A stretch of 64,000 nt of DNA from Hydractinia symbiolongicarpus (lineage: Eukaryota > Cnidaria > Hydrozoa > Anthoathecata > Hydractiniidae): contig NC_079882.1 of assembly GCF_029227915.1 (NCBI RefSeq), forward strand, positions 8,122,001 through 8,186,000, read 5' to 3'. The position numbers were made by a program, and so were the translations under genes. Below are positions 25,601 through 36,891 of this stretch, piece by piece; positions within the stretch are counted from its first letter, which is position 1, and each line of letters begins with the position of its first letter. Under the pieces are notes generated by a model. That model made no database searches and was not told the origin of the DNA. It worked only from the letters and a program-made list of their open reading frames with translations.

Positions 25601-27782
25601 TATTACGGGACAGTTCGCGTCAGGACCGCAAAACCCTGATATTTCAGAAATGGAAATATTGACGTCAGCAACAATACCTACTTTTTGATATTTTTTACCA
25701 TCAGATTTTATCTCTGATCAGGTAACATTAAATTCTTCGTCCACTGTAAACTTTTGATTGGTTGGATTTAAATTATAGAACACAAAAATAGACGGAAGAT
25801 TTTGCTGTATAAAATCCGAACCGTGGATGCTTATTTTATCTTTCACATCCGTTGTAAAAACTGCGTCATCTATATATAAAAATCCCCAACTAATTTACTT
25901 GTAAGGACTAACAAAATTTTCAGTTTTATCCTACATGTTTAACAACGGTTCTCTTGTTCTGACTCTTTCCATTCTGGAAAATACTTTCTACTTCGTTCTG
26001 CCACCGAGCGCTGATCAATCTCCTCATCGTCATTTGTGACGTCAAATGTATTTGTGTTATTTTGATGCAAACAAATTTATCTTGAATTTTACACGAGTCA
26101 TATACGAAAGTTCTTGTTTTGATAACGGGTTAAGAATTAGAGTTGGTCTGTCCAGACTGATGTTGTTTCTAGTGCAAGCAACACGTGTCTATTCTTGCTA
26201 GACACTGGAAATGAAAAGACATGACAACATCTTACAATGTTTTAAACTTTCAATTTTATTGTTCGTGGAAGGAAAATAAATAGATTAAATGGAGCAGTTA
26301 TGGCTGTTATTAGCAGATAATCACATAACAAAGAAATATGTGTATCTAACGTCAAACATTGATACTTTGCAATTTATATTCGAGTCGAGTTTTTTTCCCA
26401 AGTATGTAAGAATATAGAGAAAAATAGAGGATATTGTTATGCATTGAAATTTTTAATATACATATTATACCTCAAGTATTTTATTAGCTCGAGCTAATTC
26501 GAATCTCAGTTGAGCATAACAAGCTTGGGCTAAAAAGGCAATATGCAACATTACTTAAAACGGTAAAAAGTAAAAAAAAACTTTTACAGTATTTTCAAAG
26601 ACGTCAAAACACAGAACGAAAATTCATTAAATAAAGGAAGAACATTAACGAAGCGAACATGTTTTACAAAAACTCCAGCTTCTTGCTCTGTCACCATGTT
26701 CTTTTGTGTGCAAAAGACGATGCTGATATGAAACTACAATTTAAGTTAGGTATGATAAAGCGCTTACCAGGACATTTTTTATAAATCTATACCCTCCTCC
26801 CTTAATAGTTGAGTGTAGGTCAGATTTTATATTGATAGCGATGTGCCACTAAATTTAATTGATTATGTTATATGTTTAGGAATTACCTTTTGTTTAAGGA
26901 CACCCAAAAATGTTCATTCAAATTAAAATATCGTATTTAATTGTTTATTTTTCAACTTTCATAGTGGGCGGTTATTTAGACGGGGTGTTAAAATGGAAAA
27001 GGGCGTTATATAGCAAGATCAAACACAGTAATGTTGTTGTATGGCATGTAATAATAAGAATAGTCTCTGAACCTAATCAATGTAAATTTCTCGATTCACA
27101 AAATCATGCAGTTTTTTGTCTTCTCAATACAGGTACTAAATTCGAACTGGATTTATCCAACCTTGGTGCTTACATTGATATGCCAGTAGACTTTGGAAAT
27201 CTTACTGCATTTACTTTTTGTCTGGCATTCACTGTACCAGAAAAATGGGAAAAGCTAAGTACGGTAATGTATTATGCCCTCAGCAAGAACAAGTGCGACG
27301 TTATGGCATTATTTCTCGAGAAGAAACATATCTACATTGACATCTTTTCCAACCGTTATGCTTTGACCTACCATCCTTCAAGTAAACAAACTATATGCAT
27401 GTCGTGGAAAAATACAGATGGACGCGTCGACATTTATTACCAGGGCATATTCCAAATAAGTGCATATGCAAATATTTTGGGCTCTCTTCCTAGCCCGGGT
27501 AGGTTGTCATTTGGTAAGTATTACGTAAAGGGGGAATGTGCCCCTAAAAAAAGTCAAAGCAAGTATCGTGGAAAGATCCTCTTCTTTAGTATGCATGAAA
27601 GAGCTTTTTCAGATCAAGAGTTAAAGGTTTATGGTAATCGTTTTCTGGAAGATAAGTCGAGTGTTGTTGTAACATGGAATCAAATTGCAGATAAGTCATT
27701 TCATCATGACGGCGTTGTTGTAACATGGAATCAAATTGCAGATAAGTCATTTCATCATGACGGCGTTGTTGTAATAAATTAA
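22686..27782 (+). CDS. PAN/apple-EGF-pentraxin-like secreted protein, copy B
   Basis: Three exons, 22686-22994, 23757-23868 and 27133-27782, join in frame to 356 residues. Exon 1 encodes a signal peptide and a PAN/apple-like module (CTHFCARNENCMGINF, later Cys). Exon 2 (112 nt) is an EGF-like module (TCKSRKCLNSGTC... CDCRHSTFGKTCER). Exon 3 is a jelly-roll domain resembling pentraxin/LamG folds: AFTFCLAF near its start, TICMSWKNTDGRVDIYYQG in the middle, a Cys before KYRGKILFF, and a closing SVVVTWNQ strand. Pentraxin-like domains often bind ligands with calcium, but I cannot point to calcium ligands with confidence. The C-terminus carries a 51-bp in-frame tandem duplication that repeats VVVTWNQIADKSFHHDG. 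The second intron, 3.3 kb, is full of repeats. Confidence 0.85.
24138..24330 (+). mobile_element. Possible diverged piggyBac-type MITE end in the intron of copy B
   Basis: TTAACCCTATTTGGTTTGGG at about 24147 resembles the left end of the MITE at 55021 (TTAACCCTATTCGGTCCGGG), with TTAA in the same place. The following G-rich stretch also fits. No matching right end was found, so this is probably a truncated, old copy; the right limit given is approximate. Confidence 0.4.
24601..24627. promoter_or_regulatory. Two CRE/ATF-type sites TGACGTCA, 11 bp apart
   Basis: Palindromic TGACGTCA octamers occur at 24601-24608 and 24620-24627 in the second intron of copy B. TGACGTCA is the consensus for CREB/ATF bZIP factors. 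Because the same word recurs inside repeats elsewhere in the window, it may have come with a transposon rather than be a selected enhancer. Confidence 0.35.
24873..24958 (+). pseudogene. Possible THAP-like zinc-finger scrap, transposon-derived
   Basis: An ATG at 24874 gives a short lysine-rich peptide beginning MVKKECAIGYKNGLPDKKKK before a stop. The start resembles the beginning of THAP-type DNA-binding domains found in P-element-like transposases, but only one Cys is present and no further domain can be read. The downstream minus-strand open frame at 25081-25383 has no recognised motif. Confidence 0.2.
27663..27764 (+). repeat. 51-bp in-frame tandem duplication in copy B
   Basis: Bases 27663-27713 and 27714-27764 are identical as read. 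Each encodes VVVTWNQIADKSFHHDG. Copy C has the segment once, in diverged form (SMILSWDEFRHKKYHYGN). The identity of the two units suggests a recent event. Confidence 0.9.
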
Positions 27783-28279
27783 CCCTACATCGGTTTTGGG
27801 AAATTGGAATGCATGCGATTGCCTTATTTACATACAGTCACAACATGTAACACATTTGTTCGTTAGAAAGAGATGAATGTGAGGCAATACTGATTCTAAT
27901 GTGTTTTTCTGTGTTTTCATTATTGCCACAATTTATTCAACTTTAATGCAAGGGTCTGGAGTTTTTCCATAAAAACATGGATCCCCTGTGCGTTCCTGCT
28001 GATCAAATAACATCATAAAAACTTAATTCCAGGTTGCAGTTTAGTAGCGTAAATTGATTAATGATCGAATGATCGTTTCTACGACAGTTGTCAGAGCTCT
28101 AGAGACTTGGGCAACCCTCCTGCTTTGTTATTGTTTCTCTTAAAGTTGTATGAAATGCATTATTTCCTTCGATGTGCTGAAATTTCCAGTTATCTTGGCG
28201 AAACCATGCTATTAATGTGTAAAAGCTGATTTTCGACAGTGGTCAAAAAATTACTAAATTTTGACGTTACGTTGCATAG

Positions 28280-28894
28280 TAATTATTCTAATTTAACGCT
28301 GCTTCTAATTAACGCGGAAGGACAAAAATGGCCAAATGTTTGTAATTCATCGCTTCTAATTATTAACGCGGGTCGAAAATTTGGCGTGTTTTATTGTCCT
28401 CTAATTTAACACGGATCATATTTTTAAAAAAAACAAGCAGTGGTTTAGATTAATTGAACATATATATTTCGGTATATTATGATACTGAGATCAAGCAGGA
28501 TATCATCATTTTCGTCTTCAGAACATTTTCAAAAGACCTTCCTCAAGGAGGAATGGAGCTCCCAGCCTTCTACATATTCAAGTCGACGAATTCAGAGATG
28601 CATTCAAAATTACCAGGCCTTGTTGCGAAAGCTCTTGATGAGTACAAAGATGCAAGGGAACGTGCAACGAAGGGAAACAAGAAGAAGAAGAAATAGCTTT
28701 GTAAAAAAAATATTTTGAAAAAAAAATTAAGGAAAATTTTCAAAAAAATGTTTCTTATTTTGAGCGGATTAGTTTATTTGCCTCTAATTATTAACGCGGG
28801 TTGACCGTGCTCAAAAGTTTGTAATTTATAGCTTCTAATTATTTACGCGGGGCGGTTAAAATAATTTTACCGGCGCGTTAAATTAGAATAATTA
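28280..28894. mobile_element. DNA transposon or MITE, 615 bp, 20-bp terminal inverted repeats
   Basis: TAATTATTCTAATTTAACGC at 28280-28299 is repeated as its exact reverse complement at 28875-28894. TA dinucleotides lie close outside both ends (TAG before, CGGTA after), fitting a TA target site. Inside, the word CTTCTAATTATTAACGCGG or close variants recurs near both ends (about 28307, 28351, 28781, 28831) as subterminal repeats. An open frame at 28454-28696 ends in a lysine run and starts with no clear motif; it is too short to be a transposase. This looks like a non-autonomous element of a Tc1/mariner/pogo type superfamily, class uncertain. Confidence 0.7.
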
Positions 28895-30173
28895 CGGTAT
28901 ACTACATTTGTAGCGACTTTCGGAGACGGAAACCTTTGTGTATGCTTTCGTGTAAATTTATTTTGCGTGAATAAAAACTTTTACAACTCGGTGTTCGTAG
29001 TAGATTTTGCGAGCATTAACTTAGCAATCATCAAAAAATGGATCAAGGATTAAATCTTAAACAGACATTTCTTGGCTTTTTTTCGCGCCTGAACACTAAC
29101 TTTCGCAAATTTCGGTGATAAACTTTGCGAAATTCGTGTAAAGTTTCTGCCCGCGAAGGTTTTTGAACATGAAGTACCTAGCAATGGTGATAGAGTTGGT
29201 CATTTTGGGCGGCTGAAATTTCATGTCAGGGTAATCAATTTTTTATAAACATATCCAATTGACAAGTAGCTATAGTATTCTAAAAGCTGCCAAGACAAAT
29301 TATAAAATAGACGAGATTTAAAACAAGTTGATAGGAAAGAATCTTAACGACACGTAGTTTTGTCTTATTAAAACCATATTTATTCAACCAGCCGATTAAA
29401 ACACGTTCGACAGCGTGGACTTCTTAATAGTATCATGTTAAATTTTATAATTTATTATTTTATTGCAGAAAAGAAACTGCATTTGTCAGTAATCGTATCT
29501 TTTGTCAACATAGAAACAAAGTTCTATTTTTTTTAGATATGAACATTTCTGCCAATGCTCTTTGGTTTACACTATGCGATGAAATCCAAGTTGGAAAGCC
29601 ACACAATGATATTAACTTGTTTCAATTTTTCAGGACTGTAGATAATATCCCTAACAAATACATAGTTAAAAGATTCCGTACTTTTATCGGCTATTAAAAT
29701 TTTTAAGAGATTAATTCTCAATGCGGGGTAACAGTTAGACACCACAGAATGTAAAAAAAAAAAAACGTTTCCATGGACTAGCTACCTGTTTAAGTACGAA
29801 ATACATACTTCGCCAAATAATGTGATTTAAATTGAAAAAAAACAGCTAGTTTTAATACAACTGCATTTATAATACACAATACATTTTTTTTTCCTAAACC
29901 AAGATATATTATCAGATGTTCATCACTTCTCATAGCGTGTTTGTTGAAGCCAACTTACACTTGGATGTTTATTAAAAATACAGGTGTTTATGTTTGTGTT
30001 AATTTTCTTTAATCAATAATATTAAATTTCACCAATGTGTCATAAAAACGTTATAGTATCAAATATTTAAACTCTTTTAACTTCTTAGGGTAGCTCCACT
30101 TTGTAGTACAACTTTTTTAAGTGAAGAGAAAAGAGAACTTGGAAATACAAGCTTTTAAGATTTGATTTTGATC
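28895..30173. other. Spacer between the transposon and copy C, nothing recognised
   Basis: No exon or repeat boundary was recognised. The stretch is AT-rich with scattered homopolymers. Confidence 0.45.
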
Positions 30174-32347
30174 ATGAAGGCTTATATCTTGATTTTTATT
30201 GTCTTGTGTCTGATCGCATCTGCATGGACAAAAGAAGTGAGCAAGTTTGCCAAATTAAAGTACGAAAATGCCAAGGCATTGAACGTCGTCAGTTCAACTG
30301 TGTCAGTTTCAAGCTTGCTACAATGCGTGCACTTTTGCATGCGTAAAGATAATTGTTTTGGTGTCAATTTTCAAGGCAATACAAAAAGTTGTGAGATGAT
30401 AAAGAAGAAGATTTTTGACTTAGAAAATGCTGAGGATTGGTCTGTTTTCATGTTTCAAGATCAAAGAAAAGTAAGAGAATTCTTTCACCTTTTAATTGAG
30501 TGTCTTGTACACTATGAATATTTTGACCTATTGAAAAATAAGACATTTTAAGCTTGATACAATAAGTCAAATAATTACTTTTCCTGTATAGCACAATAGC
30601 CAATTTTGCGTTTACTATTATTTTACTTACTCCGCCAGCGTTATAAAAAAACATCCCAAGCGAAATGTAAAAGGCTTTCTTTTTTTATAGTTTTGCTTAT
30701 AATAATTTAAGTCAAAATAACTCAGAATCAATTTTAATTCATCAATACAATTCTGGTGTTAATCTTTTTCATTAACAGATAAGTTTATAAGCATAGGCTA
30801 AGCTTTACTTCAAAATAAGTATAGGCCATCTCAACAGATATTTATTTCTACAGTGTTTAAAAGTCATGCCGAAAAAGCCCTGGATTGCCATAATAAATGA
30901 GGTTGTTTTCAACTTTAGAAAAACATATATGATTGTAAAATTCTTTCTCAGCTTAAAATAAAAGTTAACCATACATACCCCAGAATGTTTTCAAATTTTT
31001 CATACGCTAATAAAAACATGTATGTGTTTCGTAACAATCTTTATCACGTATTTTCATTTTCTTGTTTAGGCTGTGTGTCAACCAAATCCATGCTTAAACG
31101 GAGGTGAATGTCAAGCACTTTCTGATAATACTTTTAATTGCACATGCAGGAAGTCCCAGGTTGGCGAAAAATGCGAGAAAGGTATGCCTAAACAATTATC
31201 GTTCATTACTTTGGTGTGAATGTTTTTTTTTATAGAAGCTTTATGGTTTCCAGAAGTGAAAGTAACTTTTATCAAAATAGTAGATACGGACAAGGCAAGA
31301 ATAATCAACATAAATCTTGAAAGAAAATCTTTTTTTTTATAAATACCTCATTAATAAATCTTTAACAAAATTTGTAGCTGAGAATATCAAGACGGATATG
31401 GAATCTTTGTGGAATCTTTGCACCTGTATTTAAAGGTTTCTAAATTTTTCACAGAACTGCGTTATTTTAACGAAATTAGATTTTTTGGAAAAAAACCTCA
31501 GATAAGTGGAACATTCGCTAATTGGAACCATTTTTTCGCCCCCTTGAAAGCTCCATCGAGCGCCATCTCAATAAGCTACACATATAGGGTCGTGAACATA
31601 TTGTGGCGTACAGTGATATAAATGCAGGTGCAGACTGCTGTTCTTGTGAACCTCAAATCCTGCTCACTACCAGGTAATGTGCTGGCGATAGATAAATTAG
31701 CACTCATTATATCACCTTTTTTTTTAGATTTTTCATTCGAACTAGACATAACTGCACCTGACTCGTATATTGAAATTCCAATTACCTTTTCCTCACTCAG
31801 AGAATTTACATTTTGCGTGAAGTTTCAAGGCTCGCTCGATGAAAATTACAGAACGGTGTTCAATTATTTTTCATCCTCTGGTGGCACCTGCTCCAATATA
31901 AGATTAGACGTACGTAAAGGAAATTTCTTGGTTCGAATTTTCCACCAAGAGATACCCATTGGGCATAAACCAAACATCACAGCTCATCAAACATTTACAG
32001 CGTGCATATCCTGGAGAAACACCCAGTATGACGTTTATTTGGATGATGTTTTGGTGACAAGCATTGAAGGAAGCTATGTCTACTTGTTAAATTCTGGCAC
32101 GCTAACACTTGGATTTCCTTACTTTAAATACACTGGAGGAAAATGCAAAAGGGGATCATCAAACGATTCAAAATTTGTCGGAAAAATTAGCTCGTTTTTT
32201 CTATATAACCATTTCTTTGCTTTAAAAGATGCTCTCAATTTCGGTAAGCAGAATTGGGGAAAAAAGTCAAGCATGATTTTATCTTGGGATGAATTTCGCC
32301 ATAAGAAATACCACTATGGCAATGTGGTCGAACAAATGAAGACTTAG
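30174..32347 (+). CDS. PAN/apple-EGF-pentraxin-like secreted protein, copy C
   Basis: Three exons, 30174-30470, 31070-31181 and 31728-32347, give 342 residues. The ATG at 30174 opens a good signal peptide (MKAYILIFIVLCLIASAWT). The PAN/apple-like module has CVHFCMRKDNCFGVNF plus a later Cys. The EGF-like exon, again 112 nt with phase 1 at its end, reads CQPNPCLNGGEC... CTCRKSQVGEKCEK. The last exon is a pentraxin-like jelly roll with REFTFCVKF, FTACISWRNTQYDVYLDD, LTLGFPYFKYTGGKC, KFVGKISSFFLYN and MILSWDEF in the order seen in pentraxins. Copy C is about 2.4 kb downstream of copy B on the same strand and lacks its C-terminal duplication. It is probably secreted or displayed and may act in recognition or adhesion, which is inferred from domains only. 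Confidence 0.88.
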
Positions 32348-32660
32348 TTTTCTATAATATAGAGCCCAAGGGAACATAACTTTTTATTTATACGACATAA
32401 CTTCCTTGTTCTATATCTGTTCCTACTGGTTCTTGGCAATTATAAAAGAGATGGTTTGGCGATGTACTGTTAGCAATGGCAGCAGTCACTGCAGTCAACG
32501 AGTTACTAAACATCAAACAAAAAATATGCTACAATACTCAAGAATTTAATGAAGGATCTCTTTTATTAAAAAAACTGTTTCCAACGTTAATCCCTGTGTT
32601 GCCGCATGAACAAATCTGACCTACGTTAACCCCCTTTTATGCAGATATGTTTATTTCATA

Positions 32661-32798
32661 TCTATATCATAATACCCGTATACATCTGTCCGTCTGTCTG
32701 TCACACAAAATAGTAGCTTAGCTGCGTAGCGAGACGTACGCAATGCGGTATAAAAAGGACAGGCGAACCCGTGGATTTTTCCACAGGCTATCGACTAG
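32661..32798 (+). mobile_element. Very short Helitron-like element (138 bp)
   Basis: Starts with TCTATATCATAATACCCG and ends with a hairpin (CCGTGGATTTTTCCACAGG) followed 8 bp later by CTAG, with A before the start and T after the end. TC start, 3' hairpin, CTRR end and A-T insertion site are the marks of Helitrons. Between them lies a GTCTGTCTGTC run and the word ACGTACGCAATGCGGTA seen in the related copies at 46167, 50994 and elsewhere. Far too short to encode a RepHel protein. Confidence 0.65.
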
Positions 32799-34427
32799 TT
32801 TAATTGATAACGTGATCAATACCTGCTTTATGTTGCAGTATTGCTCTAATATGTTTACTTAAAAGTTAATTAACAAAGAGCGGACAAATAGAGGACGCAA
32901 AATCTTTCTCTAAAATTCAGGTAGGATCACATTATTCATTTTGCCTACAATTTGTGTAATTATGGTTGTAGATAAAGTAATTTAAGACGATTTAAAAATA
33001 CATTGCAATTACATTAACTTTTGCTGACTTCCTCACATCAAAGCAGACTGAGAAAATATGGCAAGCTATTAATCCAGAACCTGTGAACGCTAATTTTATT
33101 AATAGCCAATCAATTTTAAACAAAGGAAATTACATTACATAACAAGGTTTCTGAAAGTAAAAGATGTGACTTTATAAGGAATTAAATTAATGGTAATTAT
33201 TTTAACCTTAATTACAATGAATGAAATGTTCCTGGGTTGAAGGACACGGGCCTGCATCCCTGTATCACTCAATCAAATAAGATATCATGCAAAAAAAAAC
33301 ATATAAATATTTGTATTGGTACATAAAGCAAACAATTTTTATAGGTATCTTATCATTTCAAAATGCTACAAATGAATTATATTTCGCTCACTTCTAGAAA
33401 AGGAGATTGTTTTAGTTCAATATATTATTTTTGCTGCACACGTCCCTTTCAATTGAGTATCCTTCCCAATTGCTCCACTTCAAGTAAATGCTTACAGAAA
33501 ATAAGATATTTTTAGTGTTCAATGTATCGCAAAGTGAACGAGGCAGTATATGAAATCAATCTTATTGATATGCTTGCCAAATTTTTAATAAGATAATTAC
33601 AGTCCATAAGCACCAACGGCATCTACATTTTTTTACTCAGCAATACATAATATTCAGGATATAAAACACGTTCCCAATACTGATATTATTTCTTACATGT
33701 TGGTCATATAAAAGTTTTTGCAAAAGTTGACCTCTGGTTTAGAAACAACAGAACTATCAAGCAGATGTTTTTGCGCTTTTATATTTGTTACAACGCTGTG
33801 TTAAATTATAGGATAGAGGAAATAGTTAAACATTGATTGTAAGTGTATAACCATATAAATATATGCTTTTAACGGTTGACAATCCTTAAAAAAAACTTTT
33901 AGAATCTCCTTTGATAAGACAATGTAAATGAATATAGATCAAACATTTCTGTTTCGTTGTATAGCTACCAAGATTAGTTCAAGGTCTAAACATTTTTAAA
34001 TGATTCAAATACGTTTAAATTCACGAGACCTTTTTTTCATTTTCATTTTCCATCTTGGCAACCACATTGATCATAGCAGGACTGTATCTTATAAGGTCTT
34101 GGCTTCGGAAATAACGGTTTGGCTAATGAAAGATCGCATAATTATAAATTTCATAATCAGAATATATAGCGATAAATTATATTGACATTAGGATAAGTGA
34201 TAGTCTAGGATTTCACAGAATATTTGTTATTTCAAAAACAAGAGGAAATATCGCAATGCGTCACGATCGTGGTAAACCCACTCCTTAGCTATATTCCACG
34301 TCCTAACAATTATCTAATTGCCAAAACAAACATTCGTAATCTTTACTGTTATGTGGCAACTATCTTATTGTCGTTATGAATGCAATATATATCCATTGGT
34401 GAGAGAAAACAAAGGGAGATTTTACTC

Positions 34428-34451
34428 CAACAACAACAACAACAACAACAA
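34428..34451 (+). repeat. (CAA)n microsatellite
   Basis: Eight CAA units in a row in intergenic DNA, followed by imperfect CAA-like triplets to about 34470. Confidence 0.85.
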
Positions 34452-35576
34452 AAATAACAACAATAGCAACGTAAGCAACTGAAAAATATAAATGACACAT
34501 TACATTATACATAAATTTTCATAGATCTACGATACTTTTTATGCCTTCTTAGTGAAAGCGATATATTAAAATGTTTGTTAAATACACGGTCGAGGGCACA
34601 GCACCAGCAAAACAACGATAATTATTTATTAGGTCTTATCGATCACTTGAACCTTGTTGATACAGATACGTCATAAGAAAAAACTCATAATGATAAATAT
34701 GTAAAGGTCTTAACTGCTCTCGTTATAGCTGAAAGAAATAATAATTTAGCTGCATAGTCATCTATCCTGAAAATATAAAGCACGTGCTTAATCGTTCCTA
34801 CACCACCTATATAACTGTAATTAATAAATGATATTCATAAATATTAATGCACAGCGTGTGCGAACTGATAATTCTCCTATATTTTGAACAAAATAATATT
34901 AGCTAAGAATTACGTTAGACTTAGAATATCAAGCTTATAAATTCTAGATAACTTAATCAGAATCCTCTAAGTGTCAAAAAGGATCGCAGGTCATGCCGAA
35001 GCTTTATCCATATAGTCTACAGAATTTTGTGACAACTGACAGTGTTTTTTTATTTTTTTATGTAACTGGTTCCACAATATGTACAAACCCCGATCATCAC
35101 AGCAAACGTGTTTTAGACGCCCCATGCAAAAAACAGCAAACAAACGAACAATCAAATAAACAAACAAACCATGCCATAGGGTATCACTCAAAAGCTAAAA
35201 TAATGAATATTTTGAAATTGATAATGCTTAAATCAAACAAGGTATACTTCTAGGAAAAAAATATGTGATTTGTTTTGAAACTCCCCTAGTGGTGAACCAT
35301 TATTTTAGCCTTTTTGCTTTAAAATATATTATAACCATGGCAACAGTCTTAACTCAAACAACGTCGAATCATCATATTAGCTTTCATAATTATACAAAAG
35401 ATATATGCGTAACTACAAAGAATGTTCATTATAATTTGAAGATCGTAAATCATGTTTTCAATTAGCTTCATGCAACAAAAGTCGGATACGCAGTTCAAAG
35501 AAAGGGTTAATTAATTATACATGTGCGTTCCTTAATTGCATCCTAATTATTCCACAAGAAATTGGTATAAATGCGG

Positions 35577-35583
35577 TATAAAA
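35577..35583 (+). promoter_or_regulatory. TATA box of the IGFBP/antistasin-like gene
   Basis: TATAAAA lies 64 bp before the chosen ATG at 35641, with a second weaker TATAAAT 14 bp upstream. A transcription start about 30 bp downstream would put the upstream in-frame ATG at 35536 outside the transcript, which supports starting at 35641. Confidence 0.6.
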
Positions 35584-35640
35584 ACCTCACTCCAGTTAAG
35601 TTTTCTCACATTGGCTTATGCGGATAAACTGAAGGCAAAC

Positions 35641-36891
35641 ATGATCTCACTTACATTGAAATGCTTATTTCTTTTCGTCATAATTTTGGTATGGAACATC
35701 GAGGAAAGTGATGCACTCACTTGTTTGAAGTGTGATCCAACGAAATGTACGACACCAGCAAATTGCAAAGGTGAGGAAATTATCTGAACGTCGTGAAGTA
35801 TTCTAACATTTGGAAGGTTTTTAAGCAATTCTGTATTTTTATCTGCTTGAAGAAGTGTTTCACCTGGCAAACACTTACAAGTCGCTGTTAGTAGCATACA
35901 GTATTTAGTGATATTTCAATGTTTTTAAAATCGTTCAGATTACAGACCACAAGTCATCTAGGATAACAACTAAACCTTTTTTTTTTATTTCACAGGTGGT
36001 TTAGTACTTGATGTATGCGGCTGCTGTAAAGTTTGCGCCAAAGTATTAGGCGAAAATTGTGCAGGACCTTTTAATATCGGTGGCATCTGTGACAAAGGAT
36101 TGGCGTGCAAGAAGGTTGTGAAGCCAGGAGATTTAGAGTTCAACGTATTTGGTACTTGCCAGTGTGAGTAACCTTTAACTTAATATTATGGCATCAGACA
36201 TTTGTCCACCAAATAAAACTATTTATTATTTCTGTATAATACATAAATTTAAAACAGAAGAAAGAAGCCTTAGCCTAAATTTAGGGATTCTTAAAAAACA
36301 ACTTTTAGCCATTGAATTTCCTTTTTATTTAGTTTTACATTATTTGATTTGTACTTAATTCTGTTAATGTATTTCTAGGTCCTGCTCTATCCTGTGAAAA
36401 GAAATGTCGTTTTGGTCATGTTTTAGATAGCAATGGCTGCAAAACTTGTACTTGCCACAGTACGTATGAATTTCTTTGAGTGTTTTATGTTTCAAATAAA
36501 ACAAATATATTATAGGCCCTAAAACTTGTGTTACTTGATCGGAATTTAATAAAATTATTCTAATTTCGTTTCAGAATACCCAAAATGTCGAGTCAGTTAT
36601 TACTCCCGCCATCATAGCTATGGATATTCATACTGCCACAAGAAAGAAACAATATTTTGCTCAAGGCATTGCCACAGGTGAGTCAGGCAAAATTTTACAA
36701 TTCAACGAGTGTTGGAACCTGTATTGTTTTCAATGAGATGCATTTGTGTCAAACATTGCTACATCAATCTTTTAACCTTCGTTTTTTCTATATTCAGTTG
36801 TTGTCGACATACAAGTACCTGCCCTCCAAACCAATATTTCAGAAGACATCTGTTCTCATGTAAACACCACCAATACCACAAGAGGTGGTAA
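35641..36891 (+). CDS. Secreted IGFBP-like plus antistasin-like protein with His/Cys-rich tail
   Basis: Five exons (35641-35770, 35996-36163, 36379-36459, 36575-36677, 36798-36891) join in frame to 191 residues. The start gives a signal peptide (MISLTLKCLFLFVIILVW). Exons 1-2 encode an IGFBP N-terminal-like module: CLKCDPTKC, then CGCCKVCAKVLGENCAG and CDKGLACKK; the CGCCxxC core is the family mark. Exon 3 encodes an antistasin-like module (CPALSCEKKCRFGHVLD, CKTCTC), a type known from leech protease inhibitors. Exons 4-5 encode a tail unusually rich in His, Tyr, Arg and Cys (YYSRHHSYGYSYCHKK, HCHRSCCRHTSTC) that ends HHQYHKRW. The first two modules suggest a secreted binding or protease-inhibitor protein. 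The tail could bind metal or polyanions, which is inference from composition. Confidence 0.88.

Larger units (their letters stand above)
32348..35560. other. Intergenic, apart from one Helitron-like element and a microsatellite
   Basis: No exons were recognised in this 3.2-kb stretch. It contains the short Helitron-like element at 32661-32798 and a (CAA)n run at 34428-34451. Open frames such as 34991-35191 and 34993-35253 are on opposite strands over the same bases and show no domain. Confidence 0.5.
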
